From NCBI RefSeq assembly GCF_019061125.1, contig NZ_JAHQYI010000001.1, forward strand, positions 1,674,001-1,738,000: a stretch of DNA of 64,000 nucleotides, read 5' to 3'. This document shows, piece after piece, positions 36,179-44,057 of the stretch; position 1 is the first letter of the stretch; each line of letters begins with the position of its first letter. Origin of the DNA: Microbacterium sp. NC79. GTDB lineage: Bacteria; Actinomycetota; Actinomycetes; Actinomycetales; Microbacteriaceae. A model generated the notes under the pieces. It was not told where the DNA came from, ran no database searches, and saw nothing but the letters and a program-made list of their open reading frames with translations. The position numbers and the translations under genes were made by a program.

Positions 36179-37111
36179 ATGAAGAGTTCCCAGACCAGAG
36201 CCACTGTCAAGCCCGCGCGCCTGCTCGCCGTGCTCCTCGTCTTGCTGATGCTGGGTGGCGCGGGCGCTGCGTTCGTCGCGTGGGCCACGGCGCCCGGCGG
36301 TGAAAGATTCGAGATTACCGAGGGTTCGATCACGGGCCCGCACGAGTCAGTCGAACTCATTTGGCCGGCGAATGGCGAGGCTGCTTTGGCGGTGGGCGAC
36401 GGAACCATCTCGGCGAACTCCGACGACGCGCTGCCGATGGCGAGCATTTCGAAGCTCATCACCGCGCTGATGATTCTCGAAGCACGGCCGTTAGGTGTTG
36501 GGGAACAAGGCCCCGCGTTTGGGTTCACCTGGGACGACGAAAACGCGTACTTCGAGGCAATGGGGGCCGGCTTGTCGGCACTGCCCGTGCCCGTCGACGG
36601 CTCCCTCACGCAATATCAAATGCTGGAGGGAATCCTCATCGGGTCTGCCTGCAACTACGTCGACTATCTCGTCACCGACATCTGGGGCTCGAATGATGAG
36701 TTTGTGACCGCCGCAGCGTGGTTCCTCGAGCGCCACAATCTCACCGGCATCACCATGGTCGAGCCCACCGGGATCGACCACCGCAACACCGCCACGCCGT
36801 CGGCACTCGTTGAGGTCGGTCGACTTGCGTTAGCCAACCCGATCATCGCCGAAATCGTCGCCAAGCGCGCGATTGACCTCCCCGGCGTCGGAATCGTCGA
36901 GAACACCAACGACCTGCTCGCTGACCCCGGCGTCGTCGGCCTCAAAACCGGCACGCTCGACGGCTACAACCTGCTCTCCGCCAAAGACATCGTCACGGCC
37001 GATGGCGCAACCATTCGGGTGTTCGTCGTGGTGATGAACCAGACTTCCGACGAAGAACGCTTCAGCGTCTCCCGCTCGCTCTACGACCAGGTCGCCCGCT
37101 TCGCGGGCTGA
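36179..37111 (+). CDS. D-alanyl-D-alanine carboxypeptidase-like (S11) with altered SxN motif
   Basis: 310 residues with an N-terminal membrane anchor (ARLLAVLLVLLMLGGAGAAF) and a periplasm-side penicillin-binding domain. SxxK is intact (Ser89-Ile-Ser-Lys92) and KTG is intact (Lys256-Thr-Gly258). The SxN motif reads Ser156-Ala-Cys158 in GSACNY, where relatives have SANNY, so its Asn is Cys. The enzyme would trim D-Ala from peptidoglycan stem peptides; the substitution may weaken or change activity. Located just inside the tRNA-Pro-bounded interval. Confidence 0.87.
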   Translation: MKSSQTRATVKPARLLAVLLVLLMLGGAGAAFVAWATAPGGERFEITEGSITGPHESVELIWPANGEAALAVGDGTISANSDDALPMASISKLITALMILEARPLGVGEQGPAFGFTWDDENAYFEAMGAGLSALPVPVDGSLTQYQMLEGILIGSACNYVDYLVTDIWGSNDEFVTAAAWFLERHNLTGITMVEPTGIDHRNTATPSALVEVGRLALANPIIAEIVAKRAIDLPGVGIVENTNDLLADPGVVGLKTGTLDGYNLLSAKDIVTADGATIRVFVVVMNQTSDEERFSVSRSLYDQVARFAG

Positions 37112-37116
37112 ACGGG

Positions 37117-37353
37117 CTATGCGTCGATCCACACCGTGGCGTTGACGGGAGCCAATGGGTACCCGCGCCGCATGACGAAGCGCAACCACACAATCGACCC
37201 GCCGAAATGCATCGGGGATGTCGAAATGCCCTGCTCATGTGCCACAGGAGCCTCACCAACCACATGATCCGTTGCATTTTGCAGGCGGGGCGGCGTGATG
37301 GGAGCCAGCTTGAACCGGCAAGCGGAACCAGAATCACGCCGCTGCAGGAACAC
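37117..37353 (-). CDS. Possible small protein or gene remnant, 78 aa
   Basis: It opens at GTG 37353 without a ribosome binding site. The C-terminal 45 residues look protein-like (VVGEAPVAHEQGISTSPMHF, then GSIVWLRFVMRRGYPLAPVN), while the beginning does not. It may be the remaining 3' end of a larger gene. It converges with the carboxypeptidase gene with five bases between stops. No family recognised. Confidence 0.35.
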   Translation of the reverse strand: MFLQRRDSGSACRFKLAPITPPRLQNATDHVVGEAPVAHEQGISTSPMHFGGSIVWLRFVMRRGYPLAPVNATVWIDA

Positions 37354-37453
37354 GCGCCGCGTCTGGCCTGCGGCTAACGCTGCGAAACCTCGCTGGCGCG
37401 ACGGTTATCGACGAGGTCTTCACTCCCCTGACGTGAGTGCAGGGTTGCACCGT

Positions 37454-38110
37454 TCACCAGCGGCGAGGCGTCATCGTTGCATAGAACGTCGTGAGACGGT
37501 CCATGAAATCGGCGGGGTGGTATGCCGCCCAGTCAGCGTCGGCGCCAGGAACGAGCTGAAGTTCGGCGTCGCGAACGCCGGCAGCGAGCTCTTGCGCAAA
37601 GGGCAGGCTCGAGTGATCTTCGGCGCCGCAGAGCACAAGGGTGGGTGCCAGGATGCGAGCGAAGTCGTTGCGCATATCTGCGCGTCCGACCGAATCGATA
37701 AGCGATCGGAGGCTCTTCTTGCTGATCCCGGCTGGCGCAAGATGGCCGGGGACGAGACGCGACAGAAACTTCACCAGCACCCGCTGAGCGCCGGCCATGC
37801 GCACCTGGTTCCCTGTCACAACAAGCGACAAAACACGATCTGGGAAGTCGATAGCGAACTGCAGGGCAACCATGCCACCGAGCGACAGCCCAACGAAGTG
37901 TGCGCGTTGAATGCGGAGCCGATTGAGTTCATCGCTCACGGCAAGCGCTGCTGTGGCCAACGAGAAGTCATCGTTCTCGGGCGCCAGGCCCGCGAGCGGG
38001 AGCGCTATCCCGCGCCAGCCCTCCCGTAGTGAAGCAATGTGGTCGTTCCACACATCAGGGCCAGTATCAATGCCGTGTAAGAACACGACGGTCTGAGTTT
38101 CGGAAGCCAT
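37454..38110 (-). CDS. Alpha/beta hydrolase
   Basis: 218 residues from ATG 38110 (GTG 38116 also possible). Standard fold: VVFLHGIDTGPDVWNDHI, nucleophile elbow HFVGLSLGGMVALQFA, LAPTLVLCGAEDHSSLPFA with the acid, and WAAYHPADF with the His region. Resembles the 3-oxoadipate enol-lactonase/peroxidase subgroup, but no pathway gene is nearby. Substrate unknown. Confidence 0.85.
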   Translation of the reverse strand: MASETQTVVFLHGIDTGPDVWNDHIASLREGWRGIALPLAGLAPENDDFSLATAALAVSDELNRLRIQRAHFVGLSLGGMVALQFAIDFPDRVLSLVVTGNQVRMAGAQRVLVKFLSRLVPGHLAPAGISKKSLRSLIDSVGRADMRNDFARILAPTLVLCGAEDHSSLPFAQELAAGVRDAELQLVPGADADWAAYHPADFMDRLTTFYATMTPRRW

Positions 38111-38135
38111 CGCCACACGCTAGCACCGACGGGTA

Positions 38136-38588
38136 TTAGGGCTTGGGTGGAGTATCGGCGTTTGCGGCTCGGAGCCAACGAATAGCAGTCACGATGCAGG
38201 CGCCGATCAGCCCACCAATCGTGTTCCAGACGATGTCATTGATGTCTGGAACACGGCCGGGGACTCGCGCCTGCATGTACTCGACCGTGAATGAGATGCC
38301 AAGCGCGAAGATGGGAGCCAGGAACCACAACTTGCGTCCGAAGATCATGGCGAGCACCACGCCGAGCGGAATGAACACGAGGGCGTTAAGCGTGCTCTCC
38401 ACCTGCACGAAAGACATTCCAGAGACGGTTGGTTCTGCGAACGCATAGGCGAGGTGCATCACAGCGCCGCGGAGTGGCGCAACGAATTGGCGAGGCATGA
38501 GCGTGAGCGCGAGCAACACGACCACGGTTATGAGCACGACGACGACGCGCGGCCCAGACACTGACGATGCGGCTTGAGATCGGGTCAT
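38136..38588 (-). CDS. VanZ-family membrane protein
   Basis: 150 residues from ATG 38588, which matches the start of the second, broken copy at 38978. Four membrane helices: PRVVVVLITVVVLLALTLMP, NALVFIPLGVVLAMIFG, LAPIFALGISFTVEYMQA, NTIGGLIGACIVTAIRW. The family signature around FTVEYMQARVPGRVPDINDI is present. VanZ proteins are linked to glycopeptide or lipoglycopeptide tolerance, or simply to the cell envelope. The gene follows an inverted repeat. Confidence 0.9.
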   Translation of the reverse strand: MTRSQAASSVSGPRVVVVLITVVVLLALTLMPRQFVAPLRGAVMHLAYAFAEPTVSGMSFVQVESTLNALVFIPLGVVLAMIFGRKLWFLAPIFALGISFTVEYMQARVPGRVPDINDIVWNTIGGLIGACIVTAIRWLRAANADTPPKP

Positions 38589-38620
38589 GAGTTCATCCCA
38601 CCGCATCGGATGTTGTGTGA

Positions 38621-38639
38621 GCGTATGAATTTCATACGC
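38621..38639. promoter_or_regulatory. Inverted repeat upstream of vanZ
   Basis: GCGTATGA-ATT-TCATACGC, perfect 8-bp arms, 33-51 bases upstream of the vanZ ATG. The flanking GATGTTGTGTGAGCGTATG is conserved at the same distance upstream of the vanZ relic (38999-39017). A regulator binding site is inferred. Confidence 0.5.
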
Positions 38640-38660
38640 TTTGCGATGCAGATGAGACAA

Positions 38661-38694
38661 GAGCGGGAGATCGATTGTCAACGATCTCCCGCTC
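38661..38694 (-). terminator. Hairpin next to tRNA 3'-end relic
   Basis: GAGCGGGAGATCG, an eight-base loop and the exact complement form a 13-bp stem. It stands where the terminator of a tRNA-Pro gene would be, seven bases beyond the relic CCA end. Its loop side contains GTCAACGAT (38677-38685), the reverse complement of the repeat in the array at 38733-38846. Confidence 0.6.
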
Positions 38695-38700
38695 AGGAAT

Positions 38701-38716
38701 TTGGTCGGGCTGACAG
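38701..38716 (-). pseudogene. 3'-end relic of a tRNA-Pro gene
   Basis: CTGTCAGCCCGACCAA on the minus strand equals the last bases of tRNA-Pro copy 1, including the encoded CCA and the next base. Identity ends abruptly inside the T arm. A terminator-like hairpin follows as for an intact tRNA gene. It is either a truncated tRNA gene or an attachment-site remnant. Confidence 0.6.
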
Positions 38717-38732
38717 TGCCTGAGTTCCTGAC

Positions 38733-38846
38733 ATCGTTGACACGGATTCGCGTCGTTGTGGGGTGTGATCGTTGACGGGTGAGTCGCGTGATCGTTGACG
38801 TGTCGTGTTCTTAGATCGTTGACCGGTGAGTCGCGTCATCATTGAC
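38733..38846 (+). repeat. Spaced ATCGTTGAC repeat array
   Basis: ATCGTTGAC at 38733, 38768, 38791 and 38815, and ATCATTGAC at 38838. The last four start 23, 24 and 23 bases apart, and GGTGAGTCGCGT occurs twice between them (38778, 38825). It looks like iterons or multiple transposase-binding sites at the end of an insertion element (IS481-type ends look similar to me; not verified). No transposase gene remains. Confidence 0.65.
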
Positions 38847-38867
38847 GCGTGAATTCAAAGAATCTCA

Positions 38868-38978
38868 TCATCGTGAAGTCGGTCGTTGAGGCATGAGAGT
38901 CAGGGCGAACACGGCAATGACGGTGGCCGCTATTACGATGAGGCGCGGCGTCGAGATGGATGTGGCTCCTCGAGTCAT
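38868..38978 (-). pseudogene. Relic of a second vanZ gene (N-terminal fragment)
   Basis: ATG 38978 opens 36 codons, beginning MTRGATSISTPRLIVIAATV and continuing IAVFALTLMPQ, which align with MTRSQAASSVSGPRVVVVLI and TVVVLLALTLMPRQ of the intact vanZ. Similarity stops after LTLMPQ, where the sequence runs into the repeat array. The upstream 19-base block GATGTTGTGTGAGCGTATG sits 21 bases from the start in both copies. Confidence 0.8.
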
Positions 38979-39129
38979 GATGTCAGTTCAATGCAGTCGA
39001 TGTTGTGTGAGCGTATGCGTTTTCGCATGGGGCGCAGCAACGTTGGTCGTAACAAGATCCGAAACAATTTCTGATTAGAGTTTCGTTATCTTCGTAGATT
39101 TGTGCTATCAAGTGGTGCAGAATAGAGGT

Positions 39130-40731
39130 ATGACCATCGACAACACCAACGACGCACCGGCCGACGCGGCCGACGCGTTCTTGTTTGCTGTCGATGCACT
39201 GCGGGAGATTCAATCCGCAATGGCGGGGTTGGCCGCAATGGAGACGTCGCTGTATGCGGCGGTGTTTGCGCGGGCTGAAGAGTTGACGGCCGTGTTGCCT
39301 TCACCGGTCACAGAACGGGAGATGGCGTTGCGGACGGCGTGCGCCGAGATCGGCGCCGCGCTGCGGGTCAGTGATCGTACGGTCCAGCGGCGGTTGTCGA
39401 ACGCGTGGGATGTCACCACGAACCTCCCGCAAACCTTCGAAGCTCTTCGCGAGGGCCGTATCACCCAGGCACACGTCAACACGATCATCCGCGCTTCTGA
39501 GGGGCTTCCTGCAGGCCGGGCGCGGGAGATGTATGACGAGGCCGCAGTGGAACGGGCCGAGCAGCTCTCCCCGAATCGACTCGCCGCCGTACTACCGGCG
39601 GTGGCGGCACAAATTCACGAGTGCGGCATGGCCGAACGCCACCAGCGTGCCCGCCGACACCGCCGCGTCGAGATCCGCGACATCGAAGACGGCATGTCCG
39701 AACTCCTCGCCGTCCTGCCCGCCGTGATTGCCCACGGCGTTCACGACCGGCTGACGTCGATGGCGAAGGCTTGCGAAACCGCGAATGGCGGCGACGGCGC
39801 CGTCGCAGACACCGTTGGCATCGATGCCGGTGCAGATGATTCAACCGTGGGTGAGATCGATGACCGTTCTCGCGATGAGATCCGTGCCGACATCTTCGGC
39901 GATCTCCTCCTTGGTGGCGGACCGATCGCGGCAGGTGAGGGGCTGGCCGCGATCACCGCACAGGTACAGATCAGCATCCCCGTCCTGACCGCCGCAGGCG
40001 TGACTGACCGGGGTGCCGAGCTCATCGGAACCGGCCCCATCGACACCGAAACCGCACGACGCCTCGTCGGAGCCGCATCCGGGTGGGACCGGGTCATGAC
40101 CTGCCCTGTGACGGGCACGATCCTGGCGGTTGACCGGTACCGGCCCAGCGAAGACCTCCGCCGTACCCTGCGCGTACGCGATGAACACTGTCGCTTCCCC
40201 GGATGCCGACAACCCGCTCACCGCACCGACGCCGACCACAGTCTCGCTGCCGCTGACGGTGGCCCAACTTCCCTTGACAACATGGCCCTGCTCTGCCGAC
40301 GCCACCACGTCATGAAGCACGCCGCCGCCTGGACCATCACTCATCAGGGCAACGGCATCCTGAAATGGACCAGCCCCAGCGGCCGCACCTATATCGACAC
40401 CCCCACACCAACACTCCGCTTCTTCCCCACCGGACCAGACCCTGATGATCCCGGTGAACCGAACGATCCCCGAGAACCCAACGGTCCCGGCGAACCCAAC
40501 GAGCCCCGAGAACCCGACATTCTCGGAGATCCCGGAGAACCCGGGGATCCGGGGACTTCTGGAGCCGACTCGGAACCCAGAATGGAAGCCAACATTAAAA
40601 CCGACGCCTCGGCTGAAACCGACGCCGAGGCCGAAGCCGAAGCACGGCGATCCGCTCGCTTGGCTGCACGATGGCGCGCGGCGATGGGTGAAGGCTTCGA
40701 CGGGCCGGCTGCTGGGCCGCCGCCCTACTAA
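39130..40731 (+). CDS. DUF222 / HNH endonuclease-domain protein (13E12 type)
   Basis: 533 residues. The N-terminal DUF222 helical domain (RTACAEIGAALRVSDRTVQR, RITQAHVNTIIRASEGLPAG) is followed by an HNH nuclease domain with RVRDEHCRFPGCRQPAHRTD, ADHSLAAADGGPTSLDNMAL and LCRRHHVMKHAA. A low-complexity tail of GEPN/REPN units and an Ala/Glu-rich end closes it. Related proteins are encoded by the 13E12 repeats of Mycobacterium and occur in many copies in Microbacteriaceae. Role in mobility or defence is unproven. It lies in the tRNA-bounded interval. Confidence 0.93.
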   Translation: MTIDNTNDAPADAADAFLFAVDALREIQSAMAGLAAMETSLYAAVFARAEELTAVLPSPVTEREMALRTACAEIGAALRVSDRTVQRRLSNAWDVTTNLPQTFEALREGRITQAHVNTIIRASEGLPAGRAREMYDEAAVERAEQLSPNRLAAVLPAVAAQIHECGMAERHQRARRHRRVEIRDIEDGMSELLAVLPAVIAHGVHDRLTSMAKACETANGGDGAVADTVGIDAGADDSTVGEIDDRSRDEIRADIFGDLLLGGGPIAAGEGLAAITAQVQISIPVLTAAGVTDRGAELIGTGPIDTETARRLVGAASGWDRVMTCPVTGTILAVDRYRPSEDLRRTLRVRDEHCRFPGCRQPAHRTDADHSLAAADGGPTSLDNMALLCRRHHVMKHAAAWTITHQGNGILKWTSPSGRTYIDTPTPTLRFFPTGPDPDDPGEPNDPREPNGPGEPNEPREPDILGDPGEPGDPGTSGADSEPRMEANIKTDASAETDAEAEAEARRSARLAARWRAAMGEGFDGPAAGPPPY

Positions 40732-40760
40732 CCGGCTGTCGCGTGCTTGGAGGGAACAAA

Positions 40761-40787
40761 GCTTCACCGAGGAAAGCCCGGTGAAGC
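40761..40787. terminator. Hairpin after DUF222/HNH gene
   Basis: GCTTCACCG, a nine-base loop, CGGTGAAGC: a 9-bp stem (10 with the flanking A-T) lying 30 bases after the stop codon. No T run. Confidence 0.6.
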
Positions 40788-40867
40788 TGCTCGGAAAAGC
40801 AGCGCGAGCATCCACGAAAGTGTGCGATGCCCTGTGCGGCGATTACCGAAACGCACAGCGGCACCAG

Positions 40868-41090
40868 GCGAGCGGGCCCACGGACATGACGATACGATCG
40901 ACCACCGATCCCCGACCGCCGACGACCAACCACCGATGACCAGCGACCGACCACCAAAGAACGACGACGACCAGCCACCAGCCGACAACGACCGACCAAC
41001 GATGACCGACGACCGACTGACGACCAAAGACCAAAGAACGACGACGAGCCACAAACCGCCGACGAACAACCACCGATGACCGACCTCGCC
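40868..41090. repeat. Low-complexity CGACCA-rich tract
   Basis: About 220 bp made of irregular GACCACC, GACGACC, GACCGACC and AAAGACC units, with C and A almost exclusively on the plus strand. It has no gene and is followed by the terminator of tRNA-Pro copy 2. Together with the hairpin it fills the 425-bp gap 40732-41156. Confidence 0.75.
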
Positions 41091-41116
41091 CGCCGCTCCG
41101 CGTCACAGAAACGACG

Positions 41117-41151
41117 AAGCCCTGACCAGAAATTAACTCTGATCAGGGCTT
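41117..41151 (-). terminator. Terminator of tRNA-Pro copy 2
   Basis: AAGCCCTGACCAGA, loop AATTAAC, TCTGATCAGGGCTT: a 14-bp stem with one mismatch, directly beyond the tRNA 3' end. Confidence 0.82.
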
Positions 41152-41156
41152 ATCTG

Positions 41157-41230
<74 letters not shown>

Positions 41231-41338
41231 TTATTTGGTTATCGCTGCCGCGAAGGCAACTCGTCTATCTTACCCATGAAAACACCGCGCTCCGAACCAC
41301 TCTGGTGCCGTGTCGGTGGCCAGAGGTAGCGTCAGCAC

Positions 41339-41917
41339 ATGTCAACCGTCACGATTCATCCGGCGACGCCAGACCGCTTCGCCGACGTACAACATGCCCT
41401 CTCTGGTGGTGGCGACGGTAAGAGCTGCCAGTGCCAGTGGTGGACGCTCACAAACGCCGAGTTCTCCAATTCCAGCGCCGATCAGCGCAAAGACATGCTC
41501 GAAGACGAAATTTCCGCTGGCCCACCGCCGGCGCTCATCGCCTATATCGATGACCAACCCGCCGGCTGGGTGCGGGTCGGCCCGCGCACCAGGCAGCCCC
41601 GACTGGCGCGCACCAAAATGATTACCGCGTCGTCAAAAGAATCTTTTGATGACGACTCCGTGTGGGCAATCTCCTGCTTCGTCGTGCGCCGCGAGCACCG
41701 AGGTTCCGGAACCAGCAGCGCGCTTCTCGACGCCGCTGTCGACTACGCGAGACAACACGGCGCACGCGTCATCGAGGGCTATCCCATCGACACGGCCGCT
41801 GACAAGACCTCGAGCAACAGTCTGTTCGTCGGTGCGCTGTCGACGTTCCTCGACGCCGGTTTCACGATCGTTGATCAGCCCAAACCCACGCGGGCGGTGG
41901 TCGCGATGACCGTATGA
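41339..41917 (+). CDS. GNAT-family N-acetyltransferase
   Basis: 192 residues. The acetyl-CoA binding region is in ISCFVVRREHRGSGTSSALL, followed by AAVDYARQHGARVIEGYPID and a C-terminal strand FLDAGFTIV. The N-terminal half contains CQCQWWTL, typical of one actinobacterial GNAT subgroup. Acceptor unknown. Co-oriented with the YhhN and S4 genes. Confidence 0.88.
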   Translation: MSTVTIHPATPDRFADVQHALSGGGDGKSCQCQWWTLTNAEFSNSSADQRKDMLEDEISAGPPPALIAYIDDQPAGWVRVGPRTRQPRLARTKMITASSKESFDDDSVWAISCFVVRREHRGSGTSSALLDAAVDYARQHGARVIEGYPIDTAADKTSSNSLFVGALSTFLDAGFTIVDQPKPTRAVVAMTV

Positions 41918-41985
41918 CGGCGCGCGTCCCGCCGGAACACCGACCGAACCTTACGCTGGAGCTATCGACTCGAAGGAGTGTCACT

Positions 41986-42681
41986 GTGACGACCATCGCG
42001 CCCGCCCGAACCCGCGTGCTCTGGCCCCCGTTCGTGCCATACCTGCTCTTGTCAGCCGTGCACGTCTTCGCACTGTTCACGCACAACGCCGCGCTCGCCG
42101 CGCCCACCAAGCTGGGGCTCATGCCGTTGCTCGCGATCGCTGTCGTGCTCAACACGCGTCGCCTCACCCGCACAGCCCCCATCGCGATCCTGCTGTTCGC
42201 GATCTTCTTCTCCTGGCTGGGCGACGGTGCCGGAACCTTCGTGCCGTTCTTGCCGACGGTTCCGATGATGCTGGTGTTCTTTGGCATCGCTCACCTGGCG
42301 TACATTCTCCTGTTCAGCCGTCACGTGGCAGTTCGCACGCTGCCGAAGGCCGCGCTCGTCTTTGTGCTGTGGTGGGTGGCGATGCTCGTGATCATCGGGC
42401 CGCACGCGGGCGGCCTGCTCATCGGCGTTGCTATCTATGGCATCGTGCTGGGTCTCACAGCAGCCACGGCAACCCGCGGCAACCTCATCGTGTTGCTGGG
42501 CGGGGTGTTCTTCCTCATCTCCGATACGGTGCTCGCATTCCAGCTCTTCATGTCAGACGTCGTCGGCGACTGGACGAGCCCCGTTGTCATGCTGACGTAC
42601 ACTCTCGGACAGGGACTCCTCGCATTTGGAGTGCTCGCCCACGTCAGAAAGCAGGCAGATGTCGTCGGTACGAGTCGATAG
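41986..42681 (+). CDS. YhhN-family membrane protein (lysoplasmalogenase family)
   Basis: About 231 residues from GTG 41986, which has AAGGAG seven bases upstream; the longer frame to 41914 overlaps the GNAT stop and is less likely. Eight hydrophobic helices with the YhhN pattern: KLGLMPLLAIAVVL, FFSWLGDGAGTFVPF, GIAHLAYILLFSRHV, FLISDTVLAFQLF. The conserved D residues of the family are in SWLGD and ISDT. Eukaryotic members hydrolyse lysoplasmalogen; bacterial role uncertain. Confidence 0.88.
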   Translation: MTTIAPARTRVLWPPFVPYLLLSAVHVFALFTHNAALAAPTKLGLMPLLAIAVVLNTRRLTRTAPIAILLFAIFFSWLGDGAGTFVPFLPTVPMMLVFFGIAHLAYILLFSRHVAVRTLPKAALVFVLWWVAMLVIIGPHAGGLLIGVAIYGIVLGLTAATATRGNLIVLLGGVFFLISDTVLAFQLFMSDVVGDWTSPVVMLTYTLGQGLLAFGVLAHVRKQADVVGTSR

Positions 42682-43039
42682 TTGGCTCTGGGCCGTTCGC
42701 ATCTACAAGACCCGGTCAGCAGCGACCACCGCATGCCGCGCCGGGCATGTGCGCGTCAACGGCGAAAAGGCGAAGGCTGCTCAGGCCATTCGCCCTGGTG
42801 ACGAACTGCGCGTGCGCATCTCTGGGTTCGACCGCATTCTGGTCGTAAGAGAACTCCTCACCAAACGTGTTGGCGCACCGATCGCGGCGACGGCGCTGGA
42901 AGATCGCACGCCTCCTCCCCCGCCCCGTGAGCACATGGCGATGCACGCCGTGCGCGACCGCGGCGCCGGGCGCCCCACGAAACGTGAGCGCCGCGACATA
43001 GACAGACTCCGCGGGCGCGACGAGCACGACGTCACTTAG
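42659..43039 (+). CDS. S4-domain RNA-binding protein (Hsp15-like)
   Basis: 126 residues. An N-terminal S4 domain: VRVDSWLWAVRIYKTRSAAT, CRAGHVRVNGEKAKAAQAIR, PGDELRVRISGFDRILVV. The basic C-terminal tail reads GRPTKRERRDIDRLRG. Hsp15 binds stalled 50S-peptidyl-tRNA complexes; this is the likely role. It overlaps the end of the yhhN gene by 23 bases, so it is translated with it. Confidence 0.92.
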   Translation: MSSVRVDSWLWAVRIYKTRSAATTACRAGHVRVNGEKAKAAQAIRPGDELRVRISGFDRILVVRELLTKRVGAPIAATALEDRTPPPPPREHMAMHAVRDRGAGRPTKRERRDIDRLRGRDEHDVT

Positions 43040-43078
43040 ACGAGGCACTCCGAACGGGCGAATCGCCCCGCTCCCGCG

Positions 43079-43987
43079 TCACAAGGCGTGCGACTCACTC
43101 AGCCAGCGTGCACCATGCGTACGTGCGCCCAGAGCCTCCACACGGCCGCGCAACTCCCGATCGCTCGTCACAACGTGCACCACCGCGCCCACTTGTGCCG
43201 CGGCACGTTCAACCGCCGCCACAATCTCATCGTCGCCGGCGCCGGCCGCGCGCGCGACGTCAACGCCGTCGACGTCAGTGGCGGCCTTCGCTTCACCTTC
43301 CAGAACGGCGACAACACGCGGAAACCACGTCGTGCCAGGCAAGTCCAACGTTGCCGCGGCGATCCCCTCGCGCGACAGCAAAGCCAACGACGACAGCACA
43401 CTGACTGCCGCTCCCGCGCGATCCTTCCACCAGCGGTTCGGCGTCGCACCCATCACATTCGCGACATCCACCACAATCACCGGGCGAACTGACATCGCCT
43501 CCTGCAGGTCAGGCCACGACGCCGCAAACCCGGGGTGCAGCTCCCGCGCAGAAACACCAGCGGCGTCCACCCACTCCAGCGCCACACTCTCCGGGTCGGT
43601 AATCTCCGGCTCAAATGGCTGCTCGACGACGGCGACCAGCGTCGTGTACGACCAGATACCAATGTCATACACCGAGGTAAAGAGAGGGCGAACGGAACCA
43701 TCAGGCACACCCGCTTCTTCTTGCGATTCGCGCATGGCGCCGTCGGCAGCAGCCTCGCCCTGATGCAAGGCTCCGCCCGGAATTCCCCATGTTCCACCGA
43801 AGTGGCTCCACCCGACGCGCTGTTGCAGCAGCACACCGCGCTCGTCATCCACCGCCAACAAACCGGCGGCTCCGAATCGACCCCAGTATCTGGTTCCGTC
43901 ATCCGCCACGACCCACGCATCACCGGGATCACGCGGACCCTGCGGTCGACGCGGCTCTCCTGGTGCAGGCTCGACAATGCTCACCAT
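43079..43987 (-). CDS. Nudix hydrolase fused to a NYN/PIN-like nuclease domain
   Basis: 302 residues. Residues 30-165 are a Nudix domain with GALHQGEAAADGAMRESQEE (GX5EX7REXXEE). Residues 168-302 form a NYN/YacP-like domain: PVIVVDVANVMGATPNRWW, GAGDDEIVAAVERAAAQ, VVHVVTSDRELRGRVEALGA, with the three acidic positions of PIN nucleases. The fusion suggests removal of a nucleotide or RNA cap or product linked to RNA cleavage, but this is inference. Monocistronic on the minus strand. Confidence 0.87.
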   Translation of the reverse strand: MVSIVEPAPGEPRRPQGPRDPGDAWVVADDGTRYWGRFGAAGLLAVDDERGVLLQQRVGWSHFGGTWGIPGGALHQGEAAADGAMRESQEEAGVPDGSVRPLFTSVYDIGIWSYTTLVAVVEQPFEPEITDPESVALEWVDAAGVSARELHPGFAASWPDLQEAMSVRPVIVVDVANVMGATPNRWWKDRAGAAVSVLSSLALLSREGIAAATLDLPGTTWFPRVVAVLEGEAKAATDVDGVDVARAAGAGDDEIVAAVERAAAQVGAVVHVVTSDRELRGRVEALGARTHGARWLSESHAL

Positions 43988-44057
43988 TCCAGACTGTCAC
44001 ACTGCGGGCGCGGCACGGTCAAACGTGCCACATCGCGACACACCATCGCACAAAGCT

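Noticed and set aside
37295..38029. A 244-codon plus-strand frame antisense to the alpha/beta hydrolase
   Set aside because: The minus strand encodes a clear hydrolase with GLSLGG; the antisense frame has no domain.
38733..38846. Possible CRISPR array
   Set aside because: Repeats are only nine bases with 14-15-base spacing, no unique spacers of CRISPR length and no cas genes.
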